The notes: a model not told the origin generated them from the sequence alone. A stretch of DNA of 64,000 nt from Acanthosepion lycidas (GCA_963932145.1 OZ010580.1:3654634-3718633); one strand, 5' to 3'; positions 12,075 to 22,624 are shown, numbered from the stretch's first letter. Translations and numbers: made by a program.

Positions 12075-12222
12075 CCGCAGGGGGACAAAATTTTATTAGA
12101 GCAATAAAAGTAAACCGATTAAAAGTCCATTCATAGCAAAAAAAGAAAAAAAAAAAGAAGAAAGAATTCATACCAAATATAATCAGGTATTAATTAAAAA
12201 AAACAAAAACAGCAGTGTGCCC

Positions 12223-12326
12223 GGTCTATTGGCTCGGTCTATTGGCCTGGTCTATTGGCCGGGTCTATTGGCCCGGTCTATTGGCCGGGTCTATTGGCCC
12301 GGTCTATTGGCCCGGTCTATTCTCAG
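12223..12326. repeat. 13-bp minisatellite, eight units
   Basis: Eight copies of a unit close to GGTCTATTGGCCC, starting at 12223, 12236, 12249, 12262, 12275, 12288, 12301 and 12314. Units 4 to 6 alternate at the junction between GGCCGGG and GGCCCGG. The array is much richer in GC than its surroundings. Confidence 0.97.
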
Positions 12327-12329
12327 TGT

Positions 12330-12676
12330 TGAGTAACGTTAATACCGATTATCACTTGAAATCTTATAATATTATATATTATTGTATATTAAGTCCTACC
12401 AGCCGTCTCTCTTTAAGGAGAATAAGTGGTAGCTGTGTTTAAAGATAATTATCCTTTAATGCTATATTTTTTTTTTCATATAAGTTTGCGGTTGTTTACT
12501 TTTAGTCGCTGTGCACATTTTTCTGTCTTCAATTAATTTTTGCTCTGATTAGAGAAGACCAATAAACCGACGTAACTATTTTTAAAATATTTCGGTTTAC
12601 AAATTTACAGTAATATATATTTTTTGTTAGCTTTCTTTTTGTCATGAACTGTTTCTTTTAATATATCTGTTCTTAC

Positions 12677-12738
<62 letters not shown>

Positions 12739-13020
12739 TTATAATCGGTTGAAGATCGAAGTAGCAAGAAACTCGAGTAGTGGTCTGAACTTTGCTCTTT
12801 TTGAGTTGTGTCTCTGGGTAGCATATTTGCTCTGTCTCGTTCATTTAGAGGACAATCATTGAATGCTTAGGTTGGTAGGTTGGTAGGTGTCTGATTTTTT
12901 CCTCTTTGTCTGTTTATACGTTATTTTTATGGATACAACTTATTTGAGTAAATGTTCTATTTTTTAATTGAACGGTATTAATTACATTTACCGGCCTGAA
13001 TATTCGAGAAATTTTCCAGA
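12330..13020. other. no gene; (TA)n inside
   Basis: AT-rich spacer with a (TA)n run at about 12680-12735. No gene was recognised. Confidence 0.5.
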
Positions 13021-13021
13021 A

Positions 13022-13108
13022 AATATGCGTCCTCCGACAGGAGTCGAATCTGTATCCCATATGGAAAACGTCATTTAGCCTGGCGTGCTGTTAACCGATT
13101 CAGTCACA
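13022..13108 (-). repeat. tRNA-like sequence, possible SINE head
   Basis: Read on the minus strand, an A-box-like GACTGAATCGGTTAAC and a B-box-like AGATTCGACTCCT stand about 45 bp apart, a spacing that fits a tRNA-derived Pol III promoter with a long variable region. A full cloverleaf was not found, so a decayed tRNA or the head of a tRNA-derived SINE is likelier than a functional tRNA. Confidence 0.4.
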
Positions 13109-13437
13109 GAGGTTTATCAAAGCTCAAATTACTGCTTATAAGCACACACATTCGACTACCTTTCTTGATAATTCATTTCTGCTCCGAGCTATACACCAAA
13201 TTACTGTTCCAACTGATTACTACATCTTCCATTCTATGGACAAACACCTTTGTTGTAATCACAGACTTCTTTGTGTTCATGACACCTTATTTTTTACCGT
13301 CAGGTTATAGCACAGCTGGAAAAAGTTTGGCAAAAGTTTCTGGATGCAGATGGGTTTACATTGTGGACGGACGGTCTGTCAAATTTGCTGTATCCCTTGT
13401 TTTTCTATTAAATAAAAACTGTAAGGACTTTTTGGGT

Positions 13438-13442
<5 letters not shown>

Positions 13443-13498
<56 letters not shown>
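13443..13498. repeat. (TA)n microsatellite
   Basis: About 28 TA units. Confidence 0.98.
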
Positions 13499-13504
<6 letters not shown>

Positions 13505-13596
13505 TAGTCTTAAGGTGTGCTATATTTATGGGATAAAGTGCTCAATATCAGAGATAGAGCGTGTGTAAATATAAAAGTGAACATAGAAGTCAACAC

Positions 13597-13642
13597 TTAG
13601 AAGCGACAGTCTGTTTCAATCTATATGCAATCGTCAGGCTAC
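13597..13642 (-). ncRNA. hammerhead-like ribozyme motif, copy 1
   Basis: On the minus strand: core CTGACGA (13631-13637), then GAAA (13614-13617) and GTC (13605-13607). Stem III is ACA/TGT with a GAC triloop. Stem II is weakened by mutation. Core nucleotides match the hammerhead consensus CUGANGA...GAAA...UH. It lies in the 3' terminal repeat of the PLE fragment. Activity is not established. Confidence 0.5.
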
Positions 13643-13734
13643 ATGTGCTGTTATTTTTCTCGGCTATTTATATATATACGGGTCAGTGGTGCATTGTGGG
13701 AAGTCTATTATGGCGGTTGTTTTATCGGAAGTCG

Positions 13735-14124
13735 TTTATTTATTTATTTGGGTTAAATTATTTTGCATGTTTTTATTTTTTGTTTCTTATTTTATTTATT
13801 TATTTTTTTAATCGATGTTTTTATTAACGTAGTAAAAATTTGTTTATGTCACTTATTTAATAGTTTTGTTTTGGTTTGAGAATTTAATTAAAGCTATTTA
13901 TTCGATTTTGGGGTTGATTGTTGTAGTTTGTTCTAACTATTATTTTGGCAGGAACAGTTATTAATTTGTGTCTATTTTGGTTGATTATTTTTATTTGTTT
14001 TTTCTAACGGTAACTTTATCGGGATTGGTTTGTTTATTTATTTACTTGGATGAATTTGGGTTAATTTATTTTACTTGTATATTTTCTATTTTTCGGTTTT
14101 TCGATTTTTAAGTAACGGAGTATT

Positions 14125-14192
<68 letters not shown>

Positions 14193-14420
14193 ACAGTTAT
14201 AGGTATTTTTTTCGTCCGATTTTTTTGGTTCGATTTTTTAGTCTAACTAATATTTTGGTCATAATGGTTTGCTAATTTGTTTATTATTTACTTTATTTAT
14301 TTGGGTTCGATTTTTTTTGGTTATTATTATTATTCTTTTTCGTCTATTCTAACAGGTGTGATTTGGTAATTTGTTTGGATTAATTAATTTAGCTTATTTT
14401 ATTGTTATTTTGTTTATTTG
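13735..14420. repeat. T-rich low-complexity tract with (TTA)n
   Basis: TTATTTATTT-type sequence including about 20 ATT units at 14127-14189. It occupies the 3' untranslated position of the minus-strand PLE fragment. Confidence 0.85.
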
Positions 14421-14455
14421 TTTATTTATTTGTTTTTATTTTGTTTTTTTCGTTT

Positions 14456-14950
14456 TCAATTTTTTAAGTAACGTAGTAAAAATTTGTTTTCATGTCTGCA
14501 TTTTGAGATGAGCTCGGATCTTTTATTTAATAATTTATTTTGGTCTGGGAAAGTAATGATAGCTATTTTTTCCTCCAAGCAAAGTTTGCAAGTTTTTGAT
14601 TGATTGTTGAAGGCTGGTGATCTTTTCCTTATTTTCCAAGATATGTTTGGTGTGATGTGCGTTTTGTTTTTAATTCCCCAGATATACTTAGAAAGCATTG
14701 TACTGTTCGCATATTTGCTATTTGTGAAAGATGTTTTGTGTGTATAATTTCTTTGTTTCCAGGGTCCTTCAGTTACTCCTATGTATACTTTTTCTTCATT
14801 ATCTGGTGATTTTATCGTGGCTTGGTATATTACGTTGTTTTGTAAACAATTTCCGTTTAAGGGACATTCGTTCTTTATTCTGCACGTGGGTTTAATTTGT
14901 TCTTGTGGTTTGTTGGTAATTTTCCTGTTGTGCTTTGTGAAAATTACCAA
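14456..14950 (-). CDS. GIY-YIG endonuclease domain of a Penelope-like element
   Basis: A 164-codon open frame (first codon TTG, with no real start visible) encoding the C-terminal endonuclease of a Penelope-like retroelement, which would nick target DNA for integration. Visible motifs in order: a Cys pair in CRIKNECPLNGNC before the domain, VIYQATI, the YIGVTEG half of the GIY-YIG signature, the conserved SFTNSKYANST segment, LSKYIWGIKN, and a Cys-containing CKLCLEEK tail ending KCRHENKFLLRYLKN. The reverse transcriptase that should precede it is absent; the frame begins just inside a terminal repeat. The domain itself has no internal stop. It is probably a 5'-truncated retroelement and not a host gene. 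Confidence 0.8.
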   Translation of the reverse strand: MVIFTKHNRKITNKPQEQIKPTCRIKNECPLNGNCLQNNVIYQATIKSPDNEEKVYIGVTEGPWKQRNYTHKTSFTNSKYANSTMLSKYIWGIKNKTHITPNISWKIRKRSPAFNNQSKTCKLCLEEKIAIITFPDQNKLLNKRSELISKCRHENKFLLRYLKN

Positions 14951-14979
14951 ATAAAAGTGAACATAGAAGTCAGCACGTA

Positions 14980-15022
14980 GAGGCGACAGTTTGTTTCATG
15001 CTAGACGCAATCGTCAGGCATC
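14980..15022 (-). ncRNA. hammerhead-like ribozyme motif, copy 2
   Basis: Minus strand: CTGACGA (15011-15017), stem II TGC/GCA with loop GTCTA, GAAA (14994-14997), stem III ACA/TGT with loop AAC, and GTC (14985-14987). Short stem I pairing is possible between the bases before CTGACGA and GCCTC after GTC. It is immediately upstream of the GIY-YIG frame. Confidence 0.55.
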
Positions 15023-15024
15023 TC

Positions 15025-15068
15025 GTGGCCTGACGATTGCGTCTAGCATGAAATAAATTGTCGCCTTT
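15025..15068 (+). ncRNA. hammerhead-like ribozyme motif, copy 3
   Basis: Plus strand: CTGACGA (15030-15036), GAAA (15050-15053) and GTC (15060-15062). In stem III the C-G pair of the other copies is a U-G wobble (ATA/TTGT), so pairing is kept. GGC before the core can pair with GCC after the cleavage triplet. Confidence 0.5.
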
Positions 15069-15089
15069 AAGTGTTGACTTCTATGTTCA

Positions 15090-15109
<20 letters not shown>

Positions 15110-15124
<15 letters not shown>

Positions 15125-15640
15125 GTTTATGTGTGTGTCTATTTCCCTATGCACGATTAAATAACGATTTATTTATTCTTTTCTACTACTATTTGTTTCA
15201 AATTTTGAATAAAAGAAAGAAGTCATAGGTGTTGAGGAAAGGGCAGTTCATGCCTGCACACACAAGAACGACGGTTGGTTCGAGCCAAACGATTAGTGGA
15301 AAATTTGAAACATCAAGAAGAACCAAGTATGCTTTTGACCAGGATCAAAAAGTGAACCGGAAAAATGACAGGTGGTCGTGTGAGGAGCCTTTAGCTGCCG
15401 CCCCACCAAGGCCTTCGTTTGAATATTACTAGCTATACTGCGGGACTGGAATCAATTGTGAATTCCGAGATAGACTTTGGATGTGTAAAAATCTTATTTC
15501 TCACACATCTTTAGAAGAGAAGGTGATAAATTCCTTCCTTTTAAGTCAACACACTATTGGAGTTTCGTAGGAATTTTGTCTCCAATCCATCTTGAAGGGA
15601 ACTTAGGGGTTAATGTTTCAGGATTCATGTCTCCGGTTTA
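15110..15640. other. no gene seen
   Basis: A 67-codon frame at 15229-15432 has no recognisable similarity. The rest is unassigned spacer. Confidence 0.45.
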
Positions 15641-15647
15641 CCTTTGA

Positions 15648-16215
15648 ATTGGGAAAGATAAAAATTTTATAAATGATTTTAGACATAGAAGTAGTCCTTT
15701 GAAGATTTTACCACCCATGTGGCTTTGGGGTGGTCCCAAATCTACCGGAAAGACAAGTGGATCGATGGGGTGGGACCCCAGGATTATCCATATTGGCAGA
15801 GAGAGGGAGGAACTCGCGAGGAAAGTGGGTCCAGCTGTAAGTGAAGTAGGTAGGTGTCCAGAAGAGTTGGAGCTGCCCAGCGGTCAGTGACAGAAGGACT
15901 GGTAGTGAGAAATCAGAAGTTACCAAGGCTAGTGAAGTTAGGAAGATAGCAGCCCACCTCTCGCAGAAGGAAGGATCCCACGTTTAAGACAGAAGTCCTA
16001 TTGTTGCTACTTTCCAAACAGAATCTGGAAAAACTATTGTCTTCATTTTTTTTTGTTGAAAGCGATTACAGCCGAGAAGACAAATCTGTGCACATAGTGA
16101 GTTGGGTGTATATGGAAATACACTTAACCTTGGATGTCATCACAGGTGTAGTGAGTAACGAACAATCGGGGAACGTCGTCAGGAAACTGGTCGCAATTTC
16201 CCCACGAATGGCACT
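15648..16215 (+). repeat. interspersed repeat family R1, copy 2
   Basis: Aligns along its length with 1778-2308 in the same orientation and adds about 35 bp of small insertions. Differences are scattered substitutions and short gaps, so the copies are not recent. No open frame is common to both. Confidence 0.85.
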
Positions 16216-16239
16216 ATATATGTGATAGATGACCTTATG

Positions 16240-16860
16240 TTTTCAGCAGGACTTTCAACCTCTACTCACAAAGTTGTCGCAACCCAAAATTTGATAGCGG
16301 CCAACGTCACTCATCGTTTGTCCTCATTTTTTTGCCTACAATAAGCCCTGTGAGTGTTAAATTCTCGAAGACTTTCTTTCTTATTATGTGTTCCAAAAAT
16401 TTCAGCTCTTTCAACAGTGTATTTGTATTCTCTGTTTTTTCTCCATAGTAATCTCAAGAGAGTTTCGTTTTTTCTTCACTTATGAGAAGGTTGTCCAGTA
16501 TTTCCTGCCATGGACTTCAGAGATTATATAGCAGATCAGCACTCTTTTTCTTTGTTTCCTAGGTCATTTTCCATCCTTTAGTAGCTAGCTTAATTTCTGA
16601 AAGGCATCTTCCCACTGATTTTTGTGTTACAATTTCCATCGTCTGTTGCTATACAATCCATATAATTGATTTTGATGACCTCGATAATTAATTCATATCA
16701 TGGGCTGTCCTTTTACTGACATCCATCCATTCTACCTTCTACGGTAAATAAATAGTCCTTTCCTCTGAATATCATCGACTTCCTTATCATTCTTCATGAT
16801 TACTTTCTTCTTAACCTGTCAGCAACATATTATCATCTTCTCAGTCTGCGACCTGTTCCA
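16240..16860 (-). pseudogene. possible LINE reverse transcriptase C-terminal relic
   Basis: Minus-strand fragments between 16300 and 16850 read in shifting frames as a LINE-like RT tail (for example WMSVKGQP and INYRGHQNQLYG). It is placed here mainly because a clearer RT fragment in the same orientation lies just upstream at 17200-17365. Weakly supported. Confidence 0.3.
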
Positions 16861-16868
16861 GCTATACA

Positions 16869-17085
16869 GTCGAACTCTCTGCCCGAAGGCAGAGAGGAAC
16901 CCGGACAAGGCTCCGCAGAAGGGCAGAGTCTCGTTCAGGGTGGTAGACTGCCCCTGAACCCGTTTATACGGGTTCGAAGAGGAATATTTTTGGCCGAGCC
17001 TACGGGCTCGGAGAAAACTACGTTAAATCGGCCTTGTGCCACATTCAACCCTCGTGGGTGGGGGTAGCTAAATATACTAAATTAG
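16869..17085 (+). repeat. GC-rich structured repeat family S, copy 1
   Basis: The most complete of three copies. It contains three strong hairpins: CTCTCTGCC/GGCAGAGAG with a CGAA loop (16875-16883 with 16888-16896), GAACCCG/CGGGTTC (16956-16962 with 16969-16975), and CCGAGCC/GGCTCGG with a TACG loop (16994-17000 with 17005-17011). It ends in CGGCCTTGTGCCACA and a G-rich tail. It lies between two LINE RT relic fragments as if inserted. It is much richer in GC than its surroundings. I do not recognise the family; it could be an RNA-derived SINE. Confidence 0.8.
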
Positions 17086-17194
17086 TCTATATTCCTACGG
17101 CAGCATCAGCCGATAACAAGTCCTCATAGGTCTTCTAGTCCTCTCACTGTACAGATTAAATAAATTCGATGAGAAAACATTAATTATTTTTCCG

Positions 17195-17365
17195 TTTTTG
17201 TTTACGCAATTCATGATCTATCCGTATAGATGCTGTTGGTTCCCAGTAAAACTTAATGATTATTTGGATATCTTTTCCGTGTAGACCAAGCTTTTCTAAT
17301 ATTCCAAGAATTTCTTCGTGTCGTATTTTATCGAATGTCTTTGTGCAATTACAGATGAAACACAG
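17195..17365 (-). pseudogene. LINE reverse transcriptase fragment
   Basis: Minus-strand translation gives the palm-region stretch TKTFDKIRHEEILGILEKLG followed by LHGKDIQIIIKFYW and EPTASIRIDHELR, which matches the segment after the first catalytic Asp motif (A/TKAFDxV/I) of LINE-type reverse transcriptases. Only about 55 codons are readable; the rest of the element is lost or scattered. Confidence 0.7.
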
Positions 17366-17409
17366 ATAAAAAAACTGTCTGCATGCCTATTACTCATTAA
17401 AACGTTTCT

Positions 17410-18100
17410 TGTAGCGTGCGTTCCCTTTCCAGACGTTTTTAGATAGTCATTTATGACTTATCTCTTAATACTCTCTTTGCTAACTTCTACTGCAAGAAAA
17501 AGGCTAAAGGACCAACGCCAAAACATTCCGAGTCCTCTACTTATTTTTTTCTTTTTTACTTTCGGTTTTACTCTTAATCTGTTTGATTCAATTTGGTTTG
17601 GCATTTTTATTTCTTGTTTATCTTTCATGAAATCGGTGAGCGGAAGGCCAGTATCACGCGATAGAAAAATCAATAAAAATGGTGGCCTGCCATTCAGTTT
17701 GTTTACAGCAGCCAAGCCGAGAGGTTGCTTTCTTTAGCTCCTCCCCAGGCCCGGGCAAAGGCTAAATCAGCCCCCCCCCCCCCACCAGCAGCTTACAAGT
17801 TTTCTTTTGGGAATATATCTTCCGTAGAAGAAACTCCAGCTCGCAGTCTTCAACTTGGAAAAACCCAATACTCGCTGTTTCCCGTTCGTGGAATATGTCC
17901 TCGTCTGGGACATAGTAGTTGAATCAGCCCCGTTAAAATCTGGAGTGCTAAACACGTCTTCTCCAGACACAGGAGTATCTCCATATTATATGTAAGAACT
18001 TTTCTCCTTACACTTTGCTCATTGTGTATCTATATGTATTATACTCCGCTTGGTACACGCGGATGCAGGGTGTATCAAAAATACTTTTAAAAATTTGAGG
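17410..18100. other. no gene seen; GC-richer patch
   Basis: 17660-17960 is richer in GC than its surroundings and contains a run of 14 C residues near 17770. Short frames here resemble no known protein. Confidence 0.4.
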
Positions 18101-18104
18101 ACGA

Positions 18105-18760
18105 AACAAGGACAAAATATATATAAATATATGTCCGCAAATCCTTCGTTTTTTGAGTCTGTGTAATAAACCATCGGCAAAAGTTCTTTCGTGATGAGTG
18201 ATCAGAGGGTGAAAGGCTCTGTACACGTTGTAAATGACACGGATATAGGAGCTGTTCTTGAAGTATCCTCCATGCGCTACTATGAGATGTACGACATGCT
18301 AGAGCTACTTGACGTTTGCTGATACCTGGATTGTCTTCGACATAGAATGTTCTTCGTGGTCAGGCGTATTTTGTGATGCTACGGATCCTCACCCAGCAAC
18401 GCAACGATAGATAACAGCAAAGGATTGGTGACTCGGCTGCATTCGGTCTGGAGACGCAATCTGATACAGCCGTGCAACCTCGCGTCCATTACCATTCACA
18501 CGGTCGTATGTAAAAATCATTTCTACCTGCTAACGATATTAATATCCTGTCATTTTTAAACAAAGACTTCTTACTTAACTCAACACTACACATGTTAAAT
18601 GTCGAAGACGAAATAGCCCCCAATGTACACGAATAACAAATATAATCTAGTCTACATGACAACACAGCGTCATCTACCGTAAACTTTCTTTAAACTTAAT
18701 AACTCAAAAACGAAAGATTTGCGGACGTTTATATGGACTTTTGTGGTTGTTTTGGTGTAA
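18105..18760. mobile_element. inverted-repeat-bounded element, possible Tc1/mariner MITE
   Basis: The sequence TCCGCAAATCCTTCGTTTTT at about 18134-18153 recurs inverted at about 18703-18725, and weaker similarity extends outward on both sides, giving arms of about 45 bp or more around a roughly 550-bp noncoding interior. This architecture suits a DNA-transposon derivative. Target duplications were not identified, so the superfamily is uncertain. Confidence 0.55.
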
Positions 18761-18764
18761 GAAA

Positions 18765-20040
18765 CACGTGTTAAATAATAATTTAGTAGACTATTATTTT
18801 TTTAGAGGAAGTGTATCTTTGATCGGATCTCCTGAGGTCAGATGGAGGACAAAACAAAGAAGTAGATTTTGACTGGCTAAACGAGCGTGAGAAGGACCTG
18901 ATATAAAATCAAATCAAGTAAAAGTCAATTTCATGCTTTCCATGCAGCAAAATTTGTATGAGCTTTTCTCTGAGAGATGTTCTGTAGGGAAACTGAAAAA
19001 AACGACCGGCACAATACGTAAACACACATTATTTATTTGTTGACAGCCATGGAAAAAAGCGAGTCGAATAAAAATTGTTTGGGGCTCAGTAGAGGATGTG
19101 TAACCAAGGCAACCTAATATAGGTAGAAGCATATAAATAGTCGGTCAAATAAAGCTGGGTTGAGGGTCCCAATAGATTAGAAAGTTTGTTTTGGTTTCTG
19201 ACTTATCTGAAAATAACCCCTTCAAGTATACTTCCAATGTGGGATATTGCATTTCGGTTTGTGCGAAGTAATTCCCGCTGGAGAAACATGAGGTACACTC
19301 TGGAGAAAGAAAAAAAAAGACAAACGCAATTCAAGAAAACTGACAACCCGAACACAGAATCCTCGTTTAATCTGAACTCGAGATAATAACGGGCAGGGTT
19401 GCTGATAGGCTTTGGGTTCCTGAATTCTCAAAGTCTGCAAAGAAGAAAGCTATTAAACGTTTCGTGTATTCGTGTGCTTCCATCAGATAAACATATTTTG
19501 ATGGCACCACCATACAACTCATAGGTGCATTCTATGAGAAACTCAGTATAGTATTCAGAGAATCACAAAGGTCATGTCAGTGCATTTATCCTAAGGAATT
19601 TTTCGCCCGAGTGATTGTAACATCTAACCTGGCACAATATCTCATGCTATTAAAGAAATGGGTACCTGAAAAAATGGGTACCTTGTTCTAAAGACGGTAT
19701 TCAAGCCCCGGCCTAGAAATCTAGAGAATAAAAATATGCGTGAATTTTGGTCTAAAATCGCTAAACAAACATTATTCATCGTAATCAGTGTCCATTATTT
19801 ATTTTTCAACAATATTATCTTCGAACATCCCAAGATGTATATACTCAATACTTAAAAGATATAACAAACACTTGTAAAAATTCGAAGCTATTATCGGTTG
19901 AAATAGGATAAAAAAGACAGTGATGAAGATAACCAAATAATTCATGGAATATTCACTTTTGGTCAAAATGGGATAAAAATCGACAATACAAGAATAGTAG
20001 AATAATTTGTGAAGTAATAAAAATATTTCCTCTCAGAATC
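18765..20040. other. no gene seen
   Basis: Unassigned AT-rich DNA. A short direct repeat (AATGGGTACCT) occurs at about 19659 and 19673. Confidence 0.45.
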
Positions 20041-20049
20041 TAAATTTTA

Positions 20050-20850
20050 AATTTACAGAACATTACGTTATTTACAATCGGACTAATATCCTCATCTTTG
20101 TTGTTACTATGACATGGTTTCTGCCGTTGTGCTCCGCGACCTTCTTTAGGCGCCTGTTGGTGTACCACGGGACAACAGTCTAGTGAATTAACGCGTTTCG
20201 TGTAATTTGCGACATAGTTCAATTCCTGGGCAGAGTAGTGCAGAATTAGACTCCGTCGAAACAGTCGGGGTGGAGTGTGTGTGTGTGGGGGGGGGTTGAC
20301 ATAACAGAGCAATGCTAAAAAGTACAGCATGGGATATCACTCGATATGGACAGCAGAACGAGAACAATCTATTCCCGTAGATTAAATAAAGGACTCAATT
20401 CGAAATTCCCTGAAGTTTATCTGGATCGAGAGACATTTGAAGAAGTGCACAGCGACCGAAACATTGTGACAATAAGATGAAGGTATTAGTCCAGCTGTTA
20501 ATAAAGTAAATAATGATGACTCTTCATTCGAGAAATTCAGAGATATTATTGAATAGTTTAGTGGACATCAAAATGTTTAGTGAACCAACCGAAATCGCCG
20601 ACTGCCATACGATTTTTGCCATGTGCCAGAAAAAGCAAGGTTTAATAAGTAACTATAAAAATAGAGAAAGTAACTCCGAAAAAATATTCTTAATTTATCA
20701 TGATTATTTACATTATTTACAATGTTCGAACTGTTGTCCTAACCTTTTTGCCGTATTTATGACATTTCGGCCGTTGTCCGCTCTGGCCTTCTTCAGATGA
20801 TTGGAATTTCGAACTGAATCCGTTATTTCGTCCACTGATAGATTGTTCTA
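20050..20850. repeat. three PLE-associated repeat copies, mixed orientation
   Basis: Related sequences lie at 20050-20160 (+), 20330-20510 (-) and 20698-20850 (+), with a fourth at 28237-28420 (+). Shared landmarks are TTATTTACA, CCTCATCTTTGTTGTTA, an ACATTTCGGC-type segment, and CTTCTTCAGGTGT-type and TCTACG-TAGATTGTTCT-type ends. On the complementary strand the centre reads CTGAAGA, a GGCC/GGCC-type stem, then GAAA. The first pair forms an inverted repeat. The 28-kb copy adjoins a Penelope RT relic, so all are probably PLE terminal-repeat remains. Confidence 0.65.
20755..20800 (-). ncRNA. degenerate hammerhead-like motif (second PLE type)
   Basis: Minus strand: CTGAAGA (20790-20796), an extra A, stem GGCC/GGCC, GAAA (20765-20768), then TGTC. 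The core matches CUGANGA...GAAA, but the extra A before stem II and a very short stem III depart from the canonical fold. Confidence 0.3.
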
Positions 20851-20859
20851 GTTCCACGT

Positions 20860-22220
20860 GCCATGCCTCTTCCGGATGTCTGTTATCTCCCCTTAACTTA
20901 ACTCTCCAAGATTTTATTCACTATTGCAGTAGCCAGGTATTGAAGTCAGAACTCTTTGGGTCAAGTCACTGGATCCAACCAAGACTTGTATCCACTTAGC
21001 AATGTGTTTTTGATTAATTATGTGTTGTAACCGAGGGAAAAGCTTACTGAATAGAATAGTCAAACGATGGTTGGTAATGAACGATAATACTTAGGACAAG
21101 GACAACACATATAAGATTCACCAGGGGCGCGTGGAAGAAGTAATCAACTTCTAGAAGTGACTCAAATGAATTGCTCAATTAATCTCCAACTTCAGGCCAC
21201 CATACAGTATTTACTACTGTATTTATGTCAATGGGGACATACCCATTATCGTCCGTAGGTATACTACAAAATTATGCAAGAAAGAAGATAATACGATTCC
21301 GTAATTTGACAGATTATCCTCATTTGAGGATATTCATAAAAACGCTCAGAGATGAAGAGGGGGTAAATGAGATGTGATTCTACTGAAGGATGCTGAGTAT
21401 ATCATGGACGGAGTCTGTAAGCTACGAGGAAGCTTTAAGAAAAATTGAAGCAAAAAGGACATAGAATCAGAAGGGGAAACATAATGAGAAAAAATGGCTT
21501 GGAGAATTTGATACTCACAGGATATATTGAGGATAAGAGGTAGCGAGAGAAACATCGATATACCTACTTAACGAGTTTGTGCAAATGGTTGTCAGAACAA
21601 AGAGCGGGATAGTAATAAGACAAAAAAATAATAAGAGTTTCTGACAGTAGAAAGTTGTGGAGAGCCATCATCGCTCACGTCCTGGAGGGACAGGGCACAT
21701 AAAAGATGAAGAATAACCACAGAGAATGTATTTGTGTGCTTTGATTAATCATGTAATAAAGAAGAGAGTACAAATAGATATTTCACCATATTATTCTTGG
21801 GTGAAGATATCGATAAAAATTAAACTGGTGTACCAATAACATATCGATTACTTACAAGCAGAGTTTCTGATTACTTTTTCATCATCAACAAACATTTTCT
21901 CCTTCACTTTGGTTTCTTTGTATTTCCCTGTGGAGTATAAGGGCCACAGCTTCCCCACACTGGGTGCTGATACCGTGGTTTCTGTAGTATGTTGTGGCGA
22001 ACGGGAAAATCATCTACCCCAAGAAAAGAATTCGTGTCTATTTCATTGTTTGCTGAAAAAAAATAAAAAAAAATAAACGCTAGGTAATTACTACCTTTAA
22101 GTAAACTTCACATGGTAATTTCTTTTACCCTCCCCGATTATCGCAACCAACCACAAAATTTACCTCCTCAATAAAAGCCTCGACAAATTGAGTTCGCTGT
22201 ATTAGGATCTGTAAGTTAGA
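20860..22220. other. no gene seen
   Basis: Unassigned AT-rich sequence; only short chance frames. Confidence 0.45.
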
Positions 22221-22221
22221 G

Positions 22222-22224
<3 letters not shown>

Positions 22225-22271
<47 letters not shown>
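22225..22271. repeat. (TCTA)n microsatellite
   Basis: About 11 perfect tetranucleotide units. Confidence 0.98.
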
Positions 22272-22272
<1 letters not shown>

Positions 22273-22624
22273 CTAGCCGAATTACTCGCGCCTTGCTGCA
22301 TGTCACAAATTTTTTTGTAAGAAAATGATGATTGATTTCAAATCATTGTTATTATTTGGGGAGAAAATGATGCATTTCAATATTACTCAATGACCTTGCC
22401 AATGTGACCTCCATCTTCTGGCTTTCTCCTTCTTTATTTTGGATAGGAGTCATTCCGTTGTCCAAATTTAAATTTAATTTAAATCAAATGGAAACACTCG
22501 GTGAGGATCAGAATTATTACTCCAGAAGAGGCTCTTGACATGCACTGTAATAAAGACTCCAAGCTCCTTGAAAATTCTCATTAGTATTCCCTCTCTCCCT
22601 CTCCACTTATCTCACCTCCTTATC

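Larger units (their letters stand above)
13572..15097 (-). mobile_element. Penelope-like element fragment with terminal hairpin
   Basis: Read on the minus strand, the order is a terminal repeat with a hammerhead-like motif (15022 to 14951), a GIY-YIG endonuclease reading frame (14950 to 14456), a T-rich low-complexity stretch, and a second copy of the terminal repeat (13642 to 13572). A third, inverted copy at 15027-15097 forms a near-perfect hairpin of about 147 bp with the copy at 14951-15020. Terminal repeats in direct and inverted orientation, a C-terminal GIY-YIG domain and hammerhead motifs are known hallmarks of Penelope-like retroelements. The reverse transcriptase part is missing, so this copy is truncated at its 5' side. 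Confidence 0.8.
14951..15097. repeat. long inverted repeat (foldback hairpin)
   Basis: Two arms of about 70 bp, from ATAAAAGTGAACATAGAAGT at the left to the complementary end at 15097, with a roughly 8-bp spacer containing TCTCGT. The arms are nearly identical, so transcripts or single strands can fold into one long hairpin. Confidence 0.95.
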
